DNA of 64,000 bases from an uncultured Prevotellaceae bacterium (GCA_902778535.1 CACYYG010000025.1:59617-123616); one strand, 5' to 3'. Positions 1 through 9,814 are shown, numbered from the stretch's first letter. The notes: generated by a model not told the origin, from the letters alone. Numbers and translations are program-made.

Positions 1-120
1 GGCCAGAGCCGCCTCTGCATGGTGCTGCTGCACAAGGCTCACGTGGGCGAGATTCAGGCCAGCATCTGGCCCGACGACATGCGCGAGGAGTGCCGCAAAT
101 TAGGCATGCCTCTCATCTAA
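1..120 (+). CDS. 3' end of an unrecognised protein gene (partial)
   Basis: An open frame enters from the left edge and ends at TAA 118-120, giving the last 39 residues of a protein (ends [10 protein letters not shown]). Codon use matches the surrounding coding DNA, so it is probably a real C-terminus. I do not recognise the family from this fragment. It converges on dnaB, and a perfect hairpin lies between the two stops. Confidence 0.6.
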   Translation, partial: GQSRLCMVLLHKAHVGEIQASIWPDDMREECRKLGMPLI

Positions 121-122
121 AA

Positions 123-147
123 TGTAGGGACTTTGCTTGTCCCTACA
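123..147. terminator. Hairpin between convergent genes
   Basis: Perfect 9-bp inverted repeat TGTAGGGAC / GTCCCTACA with a 7-nt loop. It lies between the stop of the left-edge gene and the stop of dnaB. There is no strong T-run, so it is a likely but unproven bidirectional terminator or 3'-end stabilising hairpin. Confidence 0.5.
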
Positions 148-173
148 ACCAACTCAAAAGTAGGCACAACAAA

Positions 174-1724
174 TTAGTATGGCGCCGGACCGTCGATGGG
201 CGTAAACGGGTCTTCGTCAGCAAAGGAACGGAAGCTGTCGTCCGCGGGCATAGCAGGCTGGCTGTTGCCGTTGACCTTCGAGCCAAGAATCTCGCCTTCC
301 AATGGGGGCGCAGCGTTGCCGATACGGGCATCTTCCGGATTTTCGAAGCGTGTGTACTCGCCGCGGAAAGTCAGCAGCACATCACCGGTAGCACCCTTAC
401 GGTGTTTGGCAATGATGATTTGGGCCATGCCATGAAGGTCGCGCCCGTGGTCATCCTGATAGATACGGTAGTATTCGGGACGATGCACGAAGAGCACCAT
501 ATCGGCATCCTGCTCAATGGCACCCGACTCGCGCAGGTCGCTCAGCTGCGGTCGCTTGCCTTCTAGTCCTTCACGGTTGTCCACACCTCGGTTGAGCTGT
601 GACAGTGCAATAATGGGAATGTCAAGTTCCTTGGCAAGGCTCTTCAAGGAACGCGAGATTGTAGACACCTCTTCCTGGCGGCTGGAGAAGCGCATGCCGT
701 TGGCATTCATCAGCTGCAAATAGTCAATCATTATGATTTGTACGCCATGCTCGCGTACCAATCGACGTGCCTTGGTGCGCAGCTCAAAGACAGAGAGGCC
801 AGGCGTGTCGTCGATGTAAAGGGGCGCACCGTAGAGTCCGTTGATGCGTTTGTCGAGACGATCCCACTCATCGGGCTGCAGCTGTCCGCTCTGAATGTGG
901 GAGCCCTGAATCTCGCACACATTGGAGATGAGGCGGTTGACCAGTTGCACGTTTGACATCTCAAGCGAGAAGAAGGCTGTAGGCACCTTGCAGTCGGCAG
1001 CAATGTTCTTGGCTAACGAAAGGGCGAAGGACGTCTTACCCATTGCAGGGCGACCGGCAATAATAACCAGGTCGCTGGCCTGCCAGCCGCTGGTGATGTC
1101 GTCGAGCTTGTGGTAGCCCGTAGGAACGCCGGTCAAGCCGTCTTTGTTGGCAGCCGCCTTACTGATAATCTCCATCGCGTTCTTGATGACCGGGTCTACC
1201 TGCGTGTAGTCCTTCTTCATGTTCTTCTGCGACAGCTCGAAGAGCGAACCCTCGGCATGCTGCATGAGCTCGTCCACGTCGATGGTCTCGTCGAAGGCCT
1301 TCGTCTCCACGTCGCCGGCAAACTGTATGAGCTGTCGTGCCAGGAACTTCTGTGCCACGATGCGGGCATGATAGTCGATGTGGGCGCTGCTGGCCACACG
1401 GCTTGATATCTCGGCAATGTATGCCGGGCCGCCTGCCTCCTCCAGCGTGCCGTTCTTGGCCAATTGCTCTGTCACGGTGAGCACATCGACGGGTTTCTCA
1501 TCCATCGACAAGTCGCGTATGGCGGTATAGATGAGCTGATTGCGTGGCTCGTAGAAACTATCGGGATAAAGCATCTCGCACACCACGGCGTAGGCATCCT
1601 TGTCGATGAGCAGGGCACCCAGCACGGCGCGCTCCATCTCTAATGCCTGCGGCTGCACATGTGCATAGTTGTTATCAATAGGTTGCTGGCGGCTTGTTCG
1701 CCGCGTATTATTGTTGTCTGCCAT
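174..1724 (-). CDS. dnaB: Replicative DNA helicase DnaB
   Basis: Encodes 516 residues, the usual length for a Bacteroidales DnaB, the hexameric 5'-3' helicase of the replication fork. The N-terminal domain (about residues 25-130, QALEMERAVLGALLIDKDAY onward) is followed by the RecA-like helicase domain with Walker A GRPAMGKTS, the hydrophobic MIDYLQLM segment and the LSQLNRGVD region. The C-terminal tail is acidic and Pro-rich. The open frame extends 62 codons further upstream, but I chose the ATG at 1724 (MADNNNTRR) because the upstream part covers a consensus promoter and an intergenic repeat and is not DnaB-like. No intein is visible. Confidence 0.96.
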   Translation of the reverse strand: MADNNNTRRTSRQQPIDNNYAHVQPQALEMERAVLGALLIDKDAYAVVCEMLYPDSFYEPRNQLIYTAIRDLSMDEKPVDVLTVTEQLAKNGTLEEAGGPAYIAEISSRVASSAHIDYHARIVAQKFLARQLIQFAGDVETKAFDETIDVDELMQHAEGSLFELSQKNMKKDYTQVDPVIKNAMEIISKAAANKDGLTGVPTGYHKLDDITSGWQASDLVIIAGRPAMGKTSFALSLAKNIAADCKVPTAFFSLEMSNVQLVNRLISNVCEIQGSHIQSGQLQPDEWDRLDKRINGLYGAPLYIDDTPGLSVFELRTKARRLVREHGVQIIMIDYLQLMNANGMRFSSRQEEVSTISRSLKSLAKELDIPIIALSQLNRGVDNREGLEGKRPQLSDLRESGAIEQDADMVLFVHRPEYYRIYQDDHGRDLHGMAQIIIAKHRKGATGDVLLTFRGEYTRFENPEDARIGNAAPPLEGEILGSKVNGNSQPAMPADDSFRSFADEDPFTPIDGPAPY

Positions 1725-1745
1725 ATTTTTGGGGATTTGGGACTG

Positions 1746-1776
1746 CAAAGGTACGAAGATGCAGCGAAAATGCAAA
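1746..1776 (-). promoter_or_regulatory. dnaB promoter
   Basis: Bacteroidetes-type promoter on the minus strand: TTTG (1776-1773), 19-nt spacer, TACCTTTG (1753-1746), matching TTTG-N19-21-TAnnTTTG. It lies 22 nt upstream of the chosen start codon and is the main reason for choosing ATG 1724. Confidence 0.75.
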
Positions 1777-1813
1777 AGAAAAAAAACATTTTTTATTCCA
1801 GGCATGAGTATAA

Positions 1814-2243
1814 TGTAAAGAAAAACGATTCCGATTTCTTTACAAAAAAAATTTGCGAAATAGAATCGGGAAGACTGGTTTTTACAGCCTTCGAGCCCCC
1901 AGCTGAGCATAAGCGAGGTTCAAAAATTGCACACCCGCATGGGTTTTGTGCAGCTTTTCAGCCTCTAAAAGGGCCTATTCTTGCCTCAGAACGGCTTACT
2001 TTTGCTCAAAAAGAGGCTCCGCGTGAAAAAAAGGCATTGACTTTTTTTCATGGGGATATACCTTTTTGAAAACGAGGATGCTCCCTATGAACAGGAATAT
2101 GAGCTAAGCACCTGCCAGTCAGCAAGATAGTCAACCCCTCTCATTTTCGCGTTTTTTTCAGCAAATTGTCCTGTCGTGAATTCTGAGCCATTCTCAGCCT
2201 CGCAAAACCCTGTTTTTCCGCCTCTTTTGTAAAATATTATTAC
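1814..2243 (+). repeat. Dispersed intergenic repeat, copy 1
   Basis: One of three related sequences of about 430 bp (others near 15903-16333 and, inverted, 28861-29314). It opens with a perfect inverted repeat TGTAAAGAAA (1814-1823) / TTTCTTTACA (1835-1844). The nearly invariant core at 2008-2085 contains a perfect 10-bp hairpin, TGAAAAAAAG (2024-2033) / CTTTTTTTCA (2041-2050). A CTGAG...CTCAG inverted pair follows, and the unit ends near TTTTGTAAA. There is no shared open frame. It occupies most of the dnaB-mutA gap; from 2244 to the mutA promoter I see nothing else. Confidence 0.85.
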
Positions 2244-2363
2244 CAAAAAACGATAGTAAAAGAAGACACGCAGCTGAGCGGCACAAACGCGGTGGTATGT
2301 TAAATAAGTATAAAGGCGAAAGAGAATTCTCCATTCTCATTCCGCAAATCATGAATCATTTTG

Positions 2364-2371
2364 TATCTTTG
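2364..2371 (+). promoter_or_regulatory. mutA promoter -7 element
   Basis: TATCTTTG matches TAnnTTTG and lies 49 nt upstream of the mutA ATG. The -33 region is weak (TTCCG at 2340-2344, 19 nt upstream). Confidence 0.55.
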
Positions 2372-2420
2372 CAAACTAATTGAATGAATATACACATTTT
2401 TCTTATATAATCAACAAACT

Positions 2421-4274
2421 ATGTCAAACAACAAAGAGAAACTCTTCACCGAGTTCCAGGCGCCTACCAAACAGGAGTGGCTGGACAAGATTGAGGTCGA
2501 CCTGAAAGGTGCCGACTTCCAGAAAAGGCTCGTGTGGAGAACAAATGAAGGTTTTAACGTGCAGCCTTTCTACCGTCGCGAGGACTTGAAGGACCTGAAG
2601 ACTCCCGACGCATTGCCCGGCGAGTTCCCCTTCGTGCGTGGCAACAAGAAAGACAACAACGAGTGGTATGTTCGTCAGAACATCGTGGTGACCGACCCCG
2701 CCGAGGCCAACAAGAAAGCCCTCGACATTCTGATGAAGGGCGTCGACAGCATCGGCTTCAAGCTGGGCCACGCTGAGCTCAGCGCCGAGTTCATCGAGAC
2801 GCTGCTGAAGGATATCCGCCTGGACTGCGTGGAGGTGAGCTATCGTGCCTGCCTGCGCCACGCCATGCAGCTGGCCGACCTGCTCTTGGCCTATGTCGAG
2901 AAGATGGGCTACGACAAGGAGAAGATTGTGGGCGGCCTGGGCTTCGACCCCATCGAGCGTATGCTGATGAAGGGCAAGGACTCAACGATGATGCTGCCCG
3001 ACATGCCGAAGCTGGTGGAGAAGCTGAAGGACTATCCCCAGCTGCGCTGCGTGATGGTGCACAGCGACCTGCTGAACAACAGCGGCGCCTACATCGTGCA
3101 GGAGATGGGCTACGCCCTCGCCTGGGGCAACGAGTACCTGCAGCAGCTGGTGGACGCCGGCATCGATGCCGACCTGGCTGCCAGCAAGATCAAGTTCTAC
3201 ATGGGCATTTCGGAGAACTATTTCATGGAGATAGCCAAGTTCCGCGCCGTCCGTATGCTGTGGGCTCAGATTGTGAAGCAGTATGAGCCGAAGAGCGACG
3301 ACAGCTGCAAGATGATTATCAACGCTTCGACATCGACCTACAACCAGACGCTGTTTGACAGCTACGTCAACCTGCTGCGCTCGCAGACGGAAGCCATGAG
3401 CGCCGCTCTGGCTGGTGTGCACTCGATGGTGGTCACTCCGTTTGATGCTCCCTACGAGAAGCCGACCGACTTCAGCGAGCGCATCGCCCGCAACCAGCAG
3501 CTCATCATCAAGGAAGAGAGCCATTTCGACCGCATCGTCGACCCGGGCGCAGGCTCCTATTACATCGAGCACCTCACCGACGCTCTGGCCCAAGAGGCTT
3601 GGAAACTGTTCCTGAAGGTGGAAGACGAGGGCGGATTCCTCGCTGCCGTCAAGGCCGGAACCATTCAGGAAGACATCAACGCCACCAACGTCAAGCGCCA
3701 CGGCGACGCTGCCAAGCGCAAGGAGTTCCTGCTGGGCACCAACCAGTTCCCCAACTTCACCGAGAAGAGCGAGGGCAAGGAGCCGCTGGTATGCGACTGC
3801 AAGGCCACACACGCAGACGACGCCGACGTGCCTGCCCTGAAGTCCAGCCGTATGGCTTCCGACTTCGAGGCCCTGCGTCTGGCTACTGAGAAGGCCGAGA
3901 AGGTGCCCGTCGCCTTCATGCTCACCATCGGCAACCTGGCCATGCGTCAGGCCCGTGCACAGTTCTCGTGCAACTTCCTGGCCTGTGCCGGTTACAAGGT
4001 CATCGACAACCTCGGCTTCAAGACCGTCGAGGAAGGCGTCGACGCCGCCCTCGAGGCCGGTGCCGACATCGTGGTCATCTGCTCCAGCGATGACGAGTAT
4101 GCCGAGTATGCCATCCCCGCTTTCCAGTACCTCAATGGCCGTGCCATGTTCGTAGTTGCCGGTGCTCCCGCTTGCACGGAAGACCTCAAGGCCGCCGGCA
4201 TCGAGAACTTCATCCATGTACGCAGCAACGTGCTTGAGACCCTTAAAGAGTATAATGCTAAGTTAGGTATCTAG
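2421..4274 (+). CDS. mutA: Methylmalonyl-CoA mutase, small subunit
   Basis: A 617-residue protein matching the small (non-catalytic) chain of heterodimeric methylmalonyl-CoA mutase, which with MutB interconverts succinyl-CoA and methylmalonyl-CoA using adenosylcobalamin. This is the cytoplasmic step from succinate to propionate, a main fermentation end product in Bacteroidales. The TIM-barrel half contains GISENYFMEIAKFRAVRML and the DPGAGSYYIEHLT stretch. The C-terminal half has the cobalamin-binding fold but lacks the DxHxxG motif, as expected for this subunit. mutB follows after a 359-bp gap holding a small inserted element. ATG 2421 directly follows a consensus promoter. Confidence 0.95.
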   Translation: MSNNKEKLFTEFQAPTKQEWLDKIEVDLKGADFQKRLVWRTNEGFNVQPFYRREDLKDLKTPDALPGEFPFVRGNKKDNNEWYVRQNIVVTDPAEANKKALDILMKGVDSIGFKLGHAELSAEFIETLLKDIRLDCVEVSYRACLRHAMQLADLLLAYVEKMGYDKEKIVGGLGFDPIERMLMKGKDSTMMLPDMPKLVEKLKDYPQLRCVMVHSDLLNNSGAYIVQEMGYALAWGNEYLQQLVDAGIDADLAASKIKFYMGISENYFMEIAKFRAVRMLWAQIVKQYEPKSDDSCKMIINASTSTYNQTLFDSYVNLLRSQTEAMSAALAGVHSMVVTPFDAPYEKPTDFSERIARNQQLIIKEESHFDRIVDPGAGSYYIEHLTDALAQEAWKLFLKVEDEGGFLAAVKAGTIQEDINATNVKRHGDAAKRKEFLLGTNQFPNFTEKSEGKEPLVCDCKATHADDADVPALKSSRMASDFEALRLATEKAEKVPVAFMLTIGNLAMRQARAQFSCNFLACAGYKVIDNLGFKTVEEGVDAALEAGADIVVICSSDDEYAEYAIPAFQYLNGRAMFVVAGAPACTEDLKAAGIENFIHVRSNVLETLKEYNAKLGI

Positions 4275-4280
4275 TTTAAT

Positions 4281-4620
4281 TTACGATTTGACTATTTACG
4301 ATTTACGATTTATTTTTCGATTTGGCTATTTAATTAATTATGGACAAGCACGAACTACAGGAACGAATGACAGCTTTTGCGGTGCGAATCGTAAAGATGG
4401 TCGATGCAATGCCTTCAACCATTTCAGGTTTGGCAATCGCACGTCAGATTATCCGTTCTGGTACCTCCCCGTCAGCGAATTATAGAGCAGCCTGTCTTGC
4501 AAAGTCGGACAGGGATTTCATCAATAAGCTGAGTCACCACAAAGACAAGAATGAACGCGGATGAAATAGCCAAATCAAAAAAATCGTAAATAAATAGTAA
4601 ATAGTAAATCGTCAAATAGT
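4281..4620. mobile_element. IVS-like element with inverted-repeat ends between mutA and mutB
   Basis: AT-rich flanks (left 4281-4331, right 4564-4620) form long imperfect inverted repeats made of ACGATTT/ACTATTT units. The innermost arms are a perfect 13-bp pair: GATTTGGCTATTT (4319-4331) and AAATAGCCAAATC (4564-4576). Between them lies a remnant gene of the four-helix-bundle family named for 23S rRNA intervening sequences. The layout (stem plus small protein gene) resembles an intervening sequence, but here it sits between two protein genes. Classing it as mobile is inference; no transposase or target duplication is evident. Confidence 0.6.
4340..4564 (+). pseudogene. Four-helix-bundle (S23/IVP-type) protein, internally deleted
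   Basis: A 74-residue frame beginning MDKHELQERM, with the family signatures IARQIIRSGTSPSANYRAA and AKSDRDFINKL. Members are normally about 115-125 residues long. After DFINKL the usual EEADET/WLEL helix is absent and the frame jumps to a short polar tail ending NERG, so I infer loss of about 50 central codons. The family was first seen encoded in intervening sequences of 23S rRNA and its molecular role is unclear. Related Avd proteins serve diversity-generating retroelements, but no reverse transcriptase is present here. Confidence 0.6.
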
Positions 4621-4633
4621 ACATATAATAAAG

Positions 4634-6799
4634 ATGAGAAAACAGTTTAAAGATATTGATATCTATGCAGGCATCAAGGCTCAGGATGGTGCCAAGTGGA
4701 TTAAAGACAATGGTATCGTAGAGAACTGGAAGACACCCGAGCACATCGAGGTGCGCCCCGTCTATACGAAGGAAGACCTCGAGGGCATGGAGCACCTCGA
4801 CTTCACGGCCGGCATACCGCCCTACCTGCGCGGCCCCTACTCCATGATGTATCCGTTCCGCCCGTGGACCATCCGCCAGTATGCCGGATTCTCCACCGCA
4901 GAGGAGTCAAACGCCTTCTATCGCCGTAACCTCGCTTCAGGCCAGAAGGGTCTTTCCGTGGCCTTCGACCTGCCCACACACCGCGGCTACGACCCCGACA
5001 ACCCCCGTGTAGTAGGCGACGTGGGTAAGGCCGGCGTGAGCATCTGCAACGAGGAGAACATGAAGGTGCTGTTCAGCGGCATCCCCTTGAACAAGATGTC
5101 CGTCTCGATGACCATGAACGGCGCCGTGCTGCCCATCCTGGCCTTCTACATCGTGGCAGGTCTGGAGCAGGGCGCTCAGCTGGAAGAGATGGCAGGCACC
5201 ATCCAGAACGACATCCTGAAGGAGTTCATGGTGCGCAATACCTATATCTATCCCCCCGCATTCTCGATGAAGATCATCGCCGACATCTTCGAGTACACCT
5301 CGCAGAAGATGCCGAAGTTCAACTCTATTTCCATTTCGGGTTATCACATGCAGGAGGCTGGCGCAACGGCCGACATCGAGCTGGCCTACACGCTGGCCGA
5401 CGGTATGGACTACCTGCGCACGGGTGTCAACGCCGGCATCGACGTCGACGCTTTCGCTCCCCGTCTGTCATTCTTCTGGGCCATCGGCATGAACCACTTC
5501 ATGGAGATAGCCAAGATGCGCGCAGGCCGTCTGCTGTGGGCAAAGATTGTGAAGTCGTTTGGCGCCAAGAACCCGAAGTCGCTGGCACTGCGTACCCACT
5601 CGCAGACCTCTGGCTGGAGCCTCACCGAGCAGGATCCCTTCAACAATGTAGGCCGCACCTGCATCGAGGCTATGGCTGCTGTCCTGGGACACACCCAGTC
5701 GCTGCACACCAACGCCCTCGACGAGGCCATCGCACTGCCCACCGACTTCTCGGCTCGTATCGCCCGTAACACGCAGATTTACATCCAGAACGAGACGAAG
5801 GTGTGCAAGCAGATTGACCCGTGGGCCGGCTCCTACTACGTGGAGACGCTGACCAACGAGCTGGTGCACAAGGCTTGGGAACACATCCAGGAGATTGAGA
5901 AGCTGGGCGGCATGGCCAAGGCCATCGAGACCGGCCTGCCCAAGATGCGCATCGAGGAGGCTTCGGCCCGCACACAGGCCCGCATCGACAGCGGACAGCA
6001 GACCATCGTAGGCATCAACAAGTACCGTCTCGACCACGAAGATCCCATCGACATTCTCGAGGTCGACAACACCGCCGTGCGCAAGCAGCAGGAAGAGTGC
6101 CTCAAGGAAGTGCGTGCACATCGCGACGAGGCTGCCTGCCAGGCTGCCCTCAAGGCCATCACCGAGTGCGTGCGCGACTTCAAGGAAGGCCGCAAGAGCA
6201 AGAACAACCTGCTCGACCTGGCCGTCAAGGCTGCCCAGCTGCGCTGCACCTTGGGTGAGATTTCGGATGCCTGCGAGGAAATCGTGGGCCGTTACAAAGC
6301 AGTAATCAGAACTATTTCAGGCGTGTATTCATCAGAGAGCAAGAACGACAGCAACTTCGAGAAGGCCAAGCAGATGACCGACGAGTTTGCTAAGAGAGAG
6401 GGTCGTCGTCCGCGTATCTTCATCGCCAAGATGGGACAGGACGGTCACGACCGTGGTGCAAAGGTGGTAGCTACGGGCTACGCAGACTGCGGCTTCGACG
6501 TCGATATGGGTCCGCTGTTCCAGACACCCGCCGAGGCTGCCCGCGAGGCTGTGGAGAACGACGTCCACATCGTGGGAGCATCGTCGCTGGCCGCTGGCCA
6601 CAAGACGCTCATCCCGCAGCTCATAGAGGAGCTGAAGAAGCTGGGACGCGAGGACATCATGGTCACCGCCGGTGGCGTCATCCCCGCACAGGACTACGAC
6701 TTCCTCTACAAGGCTGGCGTGGCCTGCATCTTCGGCCCCGGCACCCCCGTGCCCTACTCTGCCGTTGAGATGATGAAGATTCTGCTTGACGAGGAGTAA
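4634..6799 (+). CDS. mutB: Methylmalonyl-CoA mutase, large (catalytic) subunit
   Basis: A 721-residue catalytic chain. The N-terminal TIM barrel carries the hallmark [17 protein letters not shown], which includes the substrate-contacting Tyr, and [20 protein letters not shown]. The C-terminal cobalamin domain has the base-off His motif DxHxxG as DGHDRG (residues 603-608) followed by the glycine pair in TAGGVIP. With MutA it catalyses the radical isomerisation of succinyl-CoA and methylmalonyl-CoA. It probably belongs to one operon with mutA despite the inserted element between them. aspS starts 43 nt downstream with no terminator visible. Confidence 0.97.
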   Translation: MRKQFKDIDIYAGIKAQDGAKWIKDNGIVENWKTPEHIEVRPVYTKEDLEGMEHLDFTAGIPPYLRGPYSMMYPFRPWTIRQYAGFSTAEESNAFYRRNLASGQKGLSVAFDLPTHRGYDPDNPRVVGDVGKAGVSICNEENMKVLFSGIPLNKMSVSMTMNGAVLPILAFYIVAGLEQGAQLEEMAGTIQNDILKEFMVRNTYIYPPAFSMKIIADIFEYTSQKMPKFNSISISGYHMQEAGATADIELAYTLADGMDYLRTGVNAGIDVDAFAPRLSFFWAIGMNHFMEIAKMRAGRLLWAKIVKSFGAKNPKSLALRTHSQTSGWSLTEQDPFNNVGRTCIEAMAAVLGHTQSLHTNALDEAIALPTDFSARIARNTQIYIQNETKVCKQIDPWAGSYYVETLTNELVHKAWEHIQEIEKLGGMAKAIETGLPKMRIEEASARTQARIDSGQQTIVGINKYRLDHEDPIDILEVDNTAVRKQQEECLKEVRAHRDEAACQAALKAITECVRDFKEGRKSKNNLLDLAVKAAQLRCTLGEISDACEEIVGRYKAVIRTISGVYSSESKNDSNFEKAKQMTDEFAKREGRRPRIFIAKMGQDGHDRGAKVVATGYADCGFDVDMGPLFQTPAEAAREAVENDVHIVGASSLAAGHKTLIPQLIEELKKLGREDIMVTAGGVIPAQDYDFLYKAGVACIFGPGTPVPYSAVEMMKILLDEE

Positions 6800-6842
6800 A
6801 CAACAACTCAACGAATTCGATTATTCGTCAACTTATTAAATA

Positions 6843-8600
6843 ATGTATAGAACAAAGACATGTGGCGAGCTAAGGCTTGCCGATGCCGGCTGCGTAGTGA
6901 CGCTGGCCGGATGGGTACAGAGAACGCGCAAGATGGGAGGCATGACTTTTGTCGACCTGCGCGACCGTTATGGTATCACACAATTAGTTTTCGACGAGAG
7001 CGACGACGCAGCCCTTACCGAGCGTGCCAACAAACTGGGCCGCGAGTGGTGCATACAGGCCACAGGACAGGTGCGTGAGCGCGAGTCGAAGAACGCAAAG
7101 ATGCCTACAGGCGACATCGAGATAGTAGTACGCGAGCTGAACGTGCTCAGCGAGAGCATCACGCCGCCCTTCACCATTGAGGACAATACCGACGGTGGCG
7201 ACGAGTTGCGTATGAAGTACCGCTACTTGGACCTGCGCCGTCAGGCTGTGCGCAAGAACCTGGAACTGCGACACAGGATGACCATCCTCATCCGCAACTT
7301 CCTCGACTCGCGCCAGTTCATCGAGGTGGAGACGCCTATCCTCATCGGCTCAACGCCGGAGGGTGCCCGCGATTTCGTGGTGCCCAGCCGCATGAATCCC
7401 GGACAGTTCTATGCGCTGCCGCAGAGCCCGCAGACCTTGAAGCAGCTGCTCATGGTCTCGGGCTTTGACCGCTACTTCCAGATTGCGAAGTGCTTCCGCG
7501 ACGAAGACCTGCGTGCCGACCGCCAGCCGGAGTTCACGCAGATTGACTGTGAGATGTCATTTGTCGAACAGGAGGACATCCTTGAAGTCTTTGAGTCGTT
7601 GGCCCGCCACCTGTTTAAGGAGGTGCGTGGCATCGAGCTGCCCCCGCTGCAGCGGATGACGTGGCATGAGGCCATGAAGCGTTTCGGCAGCGACAAGCCC
7701 GACCTGCGCTTCGGCATGGAGTTCGTCGAGCTGATGGATCAGCTGAAAGGAACCGGTACATTCTCAGTATTCAACGAGGCCAGCTACATCGGCGGTATCT
7801 GCGTGCCCGGATGTGCCGACTACACCCGCAAGCAGCTTGACCAGCTGACCGACTTCGTGAAGCGTCCACAGGTAGGCGCCAAGGGCCTGGTCTACGTGAA
7901 GTTCAATGCCGACGGCACCGTGAAGTCCAGCATCGACAAGTTCTACGAGCCCGAAGTCTGGCAGAAGGTGAAAGAGGCGATGGGTGCTAAGGACGGCGAC
8001 CTCGTGCTTATCCTCAGCGGCGACAATGCCAACAAGACACGCATCCAGCTGTGTACGCTTCGCTTGGAGATGGGCGACCGTCTCGGCCTGCGCGACAAGG
8101 ACAAGTTCGTGTGCCTGTGGATTGTCGACTTCCCGCTCTTCGAGTGGAGCGACGAGGAACAGCGACTCATGGCCACACACCATCCGTTCACGCTGCCCAA
8201 TCCCGACGACATTCCCCTACTCGATTCCGACCCCGCCAAGGTGCGTGCCGTGGCATACGACTTCGTGTGCAACGGCGTCGAGGTGGGCGGCGGCTCGCTG
8301 CGTATCCACGACGGCAAGCTGCAGGAGAAGATGTTCGAGATTCTCGGCTTCACGCCTGAACGTGCAATGGCACAGTTTGGTTTCCTCATCAATGCTTTCA
8401 AGTATGGTGCACCGCCTCACGGAGGCCTCGCCTTCGGTCTCGACCGCTTCGTCTCGCTGATGGCCGGCCTCGACAGCATCCGCGACTGCATTGCCTTCCC
8501 GAAGAACAACAGCGGACGCGACGTGATGCTTGATGCCCCAGGCGAACTCGACCAGAAGCAGCTGGAAGAGCTTCAGCTGGAAGTGAAGAAGGAAGAATAA
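6843..8600 (+). CDS. aspS: Aspartate--tRNA ligase
   Basis: A 585-residue bacterial-type class II synthetase. The N-terminal OB-fold anticodon-binding domain (about 1-105, [20 protein letters not shown]) is followed by the catalytic core with motif 2 around [18 protein letters not shown], the bacterial insertion (GAD) domain at about 290-400, and motif 3 [15 protein letters not shown] near 540. It charges tRNA-Asp in the cytoplasm. It lies 43 nt after mutB and 10 nt before a small hypothetical gene, so the four genes may share transcripts. Confidence 0.97.
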   Translation: MYRTKTCGELRLADAGCVVTLAGWVQRTRKMGGMTFVDLRDRYGITQLVFDESDDAALTERANKLGREWCIQATGQVRERESKNAKMPTGDIEIVVRELNVLSESITPPFTIEDNTDGGDELRMKYRYLDLRRQAVRKNLELRHRMTILIRNFLDSRQFIEVETPILIGSTPEGARDFVVPSRMNPGQFYALPQSPQTLKQLLMVSGFDRYFQIAKCFRDEDLRADRQPEFTQIDCEMSFVEQEDILEVFESLARHLFKEVRGIELPPLQRMTWHEAMKRFGSDKPDLRFGMEFVELMDQLKGTGTFSVFNEASYIGGICVPGCADYTRKQLDQLTDFVKRPQVGAKGLVYVKFNADGTVKSSIDKFYEPEVWQKVKEAMGAKDGDLVLILSGDNANKTRIQLCTLRLEMGDRLGLRDKDKFVCLWIVDFPLFEWSDEEQRLMATHHPFTLPNPDDIPLLDSDPAKVRAVAYDFVCNGVEVGGGSLRIHDGKLQEKMFEILGFTPERAMAQFGFLINAFKYGAPPHGGLAFGLDRFVSLMAGLDSIRDCIAFPKNNSGRDVMLDAPGELDQKQLEELQLEVKKEE

Positions 8601-8610
8601 AAAAAAGAGT

Positions 8611-9072
8611 ATGAGTCAGGCATGGGTAAAACCGTACCGCGATGTAATCAACACGCAGTACAAGCTGGACGAGGCAGGAAAGCAGGAGTTCGACGCTTAT
8701 TTCGCCCGCGTTGAAGCTTTTGCCGCCACATGCAGCGACCAAGCGGCCTTCACCACGCAGTACACGCAAAGCCCGCTGTATCAGGAATACACACAACTGA
8801 TGCAGAAGTATCAAAAGCAGGTGGTTACCCCCGACGGAAGAACCGTCGGGGAGGCCACTGCTAATGCAGGCAAAATCAAGCCTGGCAATATGGCTGCCGA
8901 GTGTGCCAAGTCGATGGCCCGCCAAGAGGTGAACCGCGCCGTAAGGCAGGTCCTTCCTGATGAGGTGAACCAACTGCGAGGAGCAGGTCTAAGAAGTATT
9001 CCAGTCATCGGCTCCATCATACAGTTGCTTGACAACATCAAGTGGTTTCGCAACTTGTTTGGCAGAAGGTAG
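8611..9072 (+). CDS. Conserved small hypothetical protein
   Basis: A 153-residue protein starting MSQAWVKPYRD, 10 nt after aspS and probably co-transcribed. The N-terminal half is rich in Gln/Tyr/Ala helices. The C-terminal quarter ends in a hydrophobic stretch followed by a basic tail (SIPVIGSIIQLLDNIKWF...FGRR), suggesting membrane association or an amphipathic anchor. There is no signal peptide and I do not recognise the family. Coding is supported by codon use and operon position. Confidence 0.7.
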   Translation: MSQAWVKPYRDVINTQYKLDEAGKQEFDAYFARVEAFAATCSDQAAFTTQYTQSPLYQEYTQLMQKYQKQVVTPDGRTVGEATANAGKIKPGNMAAECAKSMARQEVNRAVRQVLPDEVNQLRGAGLRSIPVIGSIIQLLDNIKWFRNLFGRR

Positions 9073-9159
9073 CTGCGATGCAGATTGACATTTGTCAAGA
9101 ATCATAAAAGAAACAGAAGAATCTGTTAGTTTTCAGTTACTTAAATAAGCAGAAAGCCG

Positions 9160-9167
9160 TAATTTTG
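9160..9167 (+). promoter_or_regulatory. -7 element upstream of the winged-helix gene
   Basis: TAATTTTG matches TAnnTTTG, 50 nt before the ATG at 9218. The -33 region is only weakly matched (GTTA near 9136-9139). Confidence 0.5.
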
Positions 9168-9217
9168 CACAAGAAATTGAAAATCCAACTTCAATAGTAT
9201 TAATTTTTTAAGCAATT

Positions 9218-9520
9218 ATGGCAGAAAAGAAAACCACTAAGAAGGCTGTTGAGACCGTAGAGGCAGCAGCTAAGAAGACCACCACGAAGAAGGCCGCCGT
9301 GAAGGCAGAGAAGACCGTGTTGGCAGTCAACGCAGAGAACATCGGCTTCAAGGCTGGTGATGTGTATCAGGCTTTGGCAGCAGCTGAGAAAGCTCTCACC
9401 GTGAAGGAGATTGCAAAGGCTGCAAAGATTTCTGAAGAGGAAACACTGCTGGGTCTGGGCTGGCTCTTCAAAGAGGGTAAGCTGCAGAGCACTGAAGACA
9501 ACAAGATTGCCCTCGCATAA
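9218..9520 (+). CDS. Small winged-helix protein with Lys/Ala-rich N-terminal tail
   Basis: A 100-residue protein. Residues 1-35 are a Lys/Ala/Thr-rich tail resembling histone-H1-like tails (AEKKTTKKAV). Residues 40-100 form a compact winged-helix domain (DVYQALAAAEKALTVKEIAK then ETLLGLGWLFKEGKL), the DUF2582-like family common in Bacteroidetes and methanogens. A nucleic-acid-binding role is plausible from the basic tail but is inference. It is followed after 12 nt by another small conserved gene, probably in the same transcript. Confidence 0.8.
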   Translation: MAEKKTTKKAVETVEAAAKKTTTKKAAVKAEKTVLAVNAENIGFKAGDVYQALAAAEKALTVKEIAKAAKISEEETLLGLGWLFKEGKLQSTEDNKIALA

Positions 9521-9532
9521 GGAATCGACCTT

Positions 9533-9814
9533 GTGTACGACGAGCAAATTCTTAGAATACTTTTGGAAGTAGGCGTGCGTGGCATCAGCACAAAGAAGCT
9601 GGCCAAGCACGTCTACAACCATTCTTGTACTTTTTTCTACCAACCCGACTTTGACGAGGTTTACCGCTACGTGCAGAGTTTTCTGCGCCGCTATTCGCGC
9701 TCGCAGCAGGCTATGATTGAGCATGCTGAGCGATGGGGGCATTATCGTCTGAACACCAAAAGCCAGGCAGCCCGACAGCTGATGATTGATTTCAACAGCA
9801 AAGAAGAACAATAA
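9533..9814 (+). CDS. Conserved Bacteroidales small protein, GTG start
   Basis: A 93-residue protein beginning MYDEQILRILLEVGVRG from a GTG at 9533, 12 nt after the winged-helix gene. The frame before it offers no ATG. The pattern of short helices with a basic central segment (KLAKHVYN, FLRRYSRSQQAM) and the ending YRLNTKSQAARQLMIDF fits a conserved small protein seen in Bacteroidales, perhaps a second winged-helix fold. Function unknown. The pairing with 9218-9520 suggests a shared role. Confidence 0.7.
   Translation: MYDEQILRILLEVGVRGISTKKLAKHVYNHSCTFFYQPDFDEVYRYVQSFLRRYSRSQQAMIEHAERWGHYRLNTKSQAARQLMIDFNSKEEQ

Noticed and set aside
1725-1910. Upstream extension of dnaB
   Set aside because: The extra 62 codons cover the promoter and the edge of an intergenic repeat and do not resemble DnaB.
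2982-4217. Long minus-strand open frame opposite mutA
   Set aside because: Antisense shadow of a clearly recognised enzyme gene with biased codon use.
4340-4564. Four-helix-bundle gene as Avd of a diversity-generating retroelement
   Set aside because: No reverse transcriptase, template repeat or variable repeat pair is present in the window.
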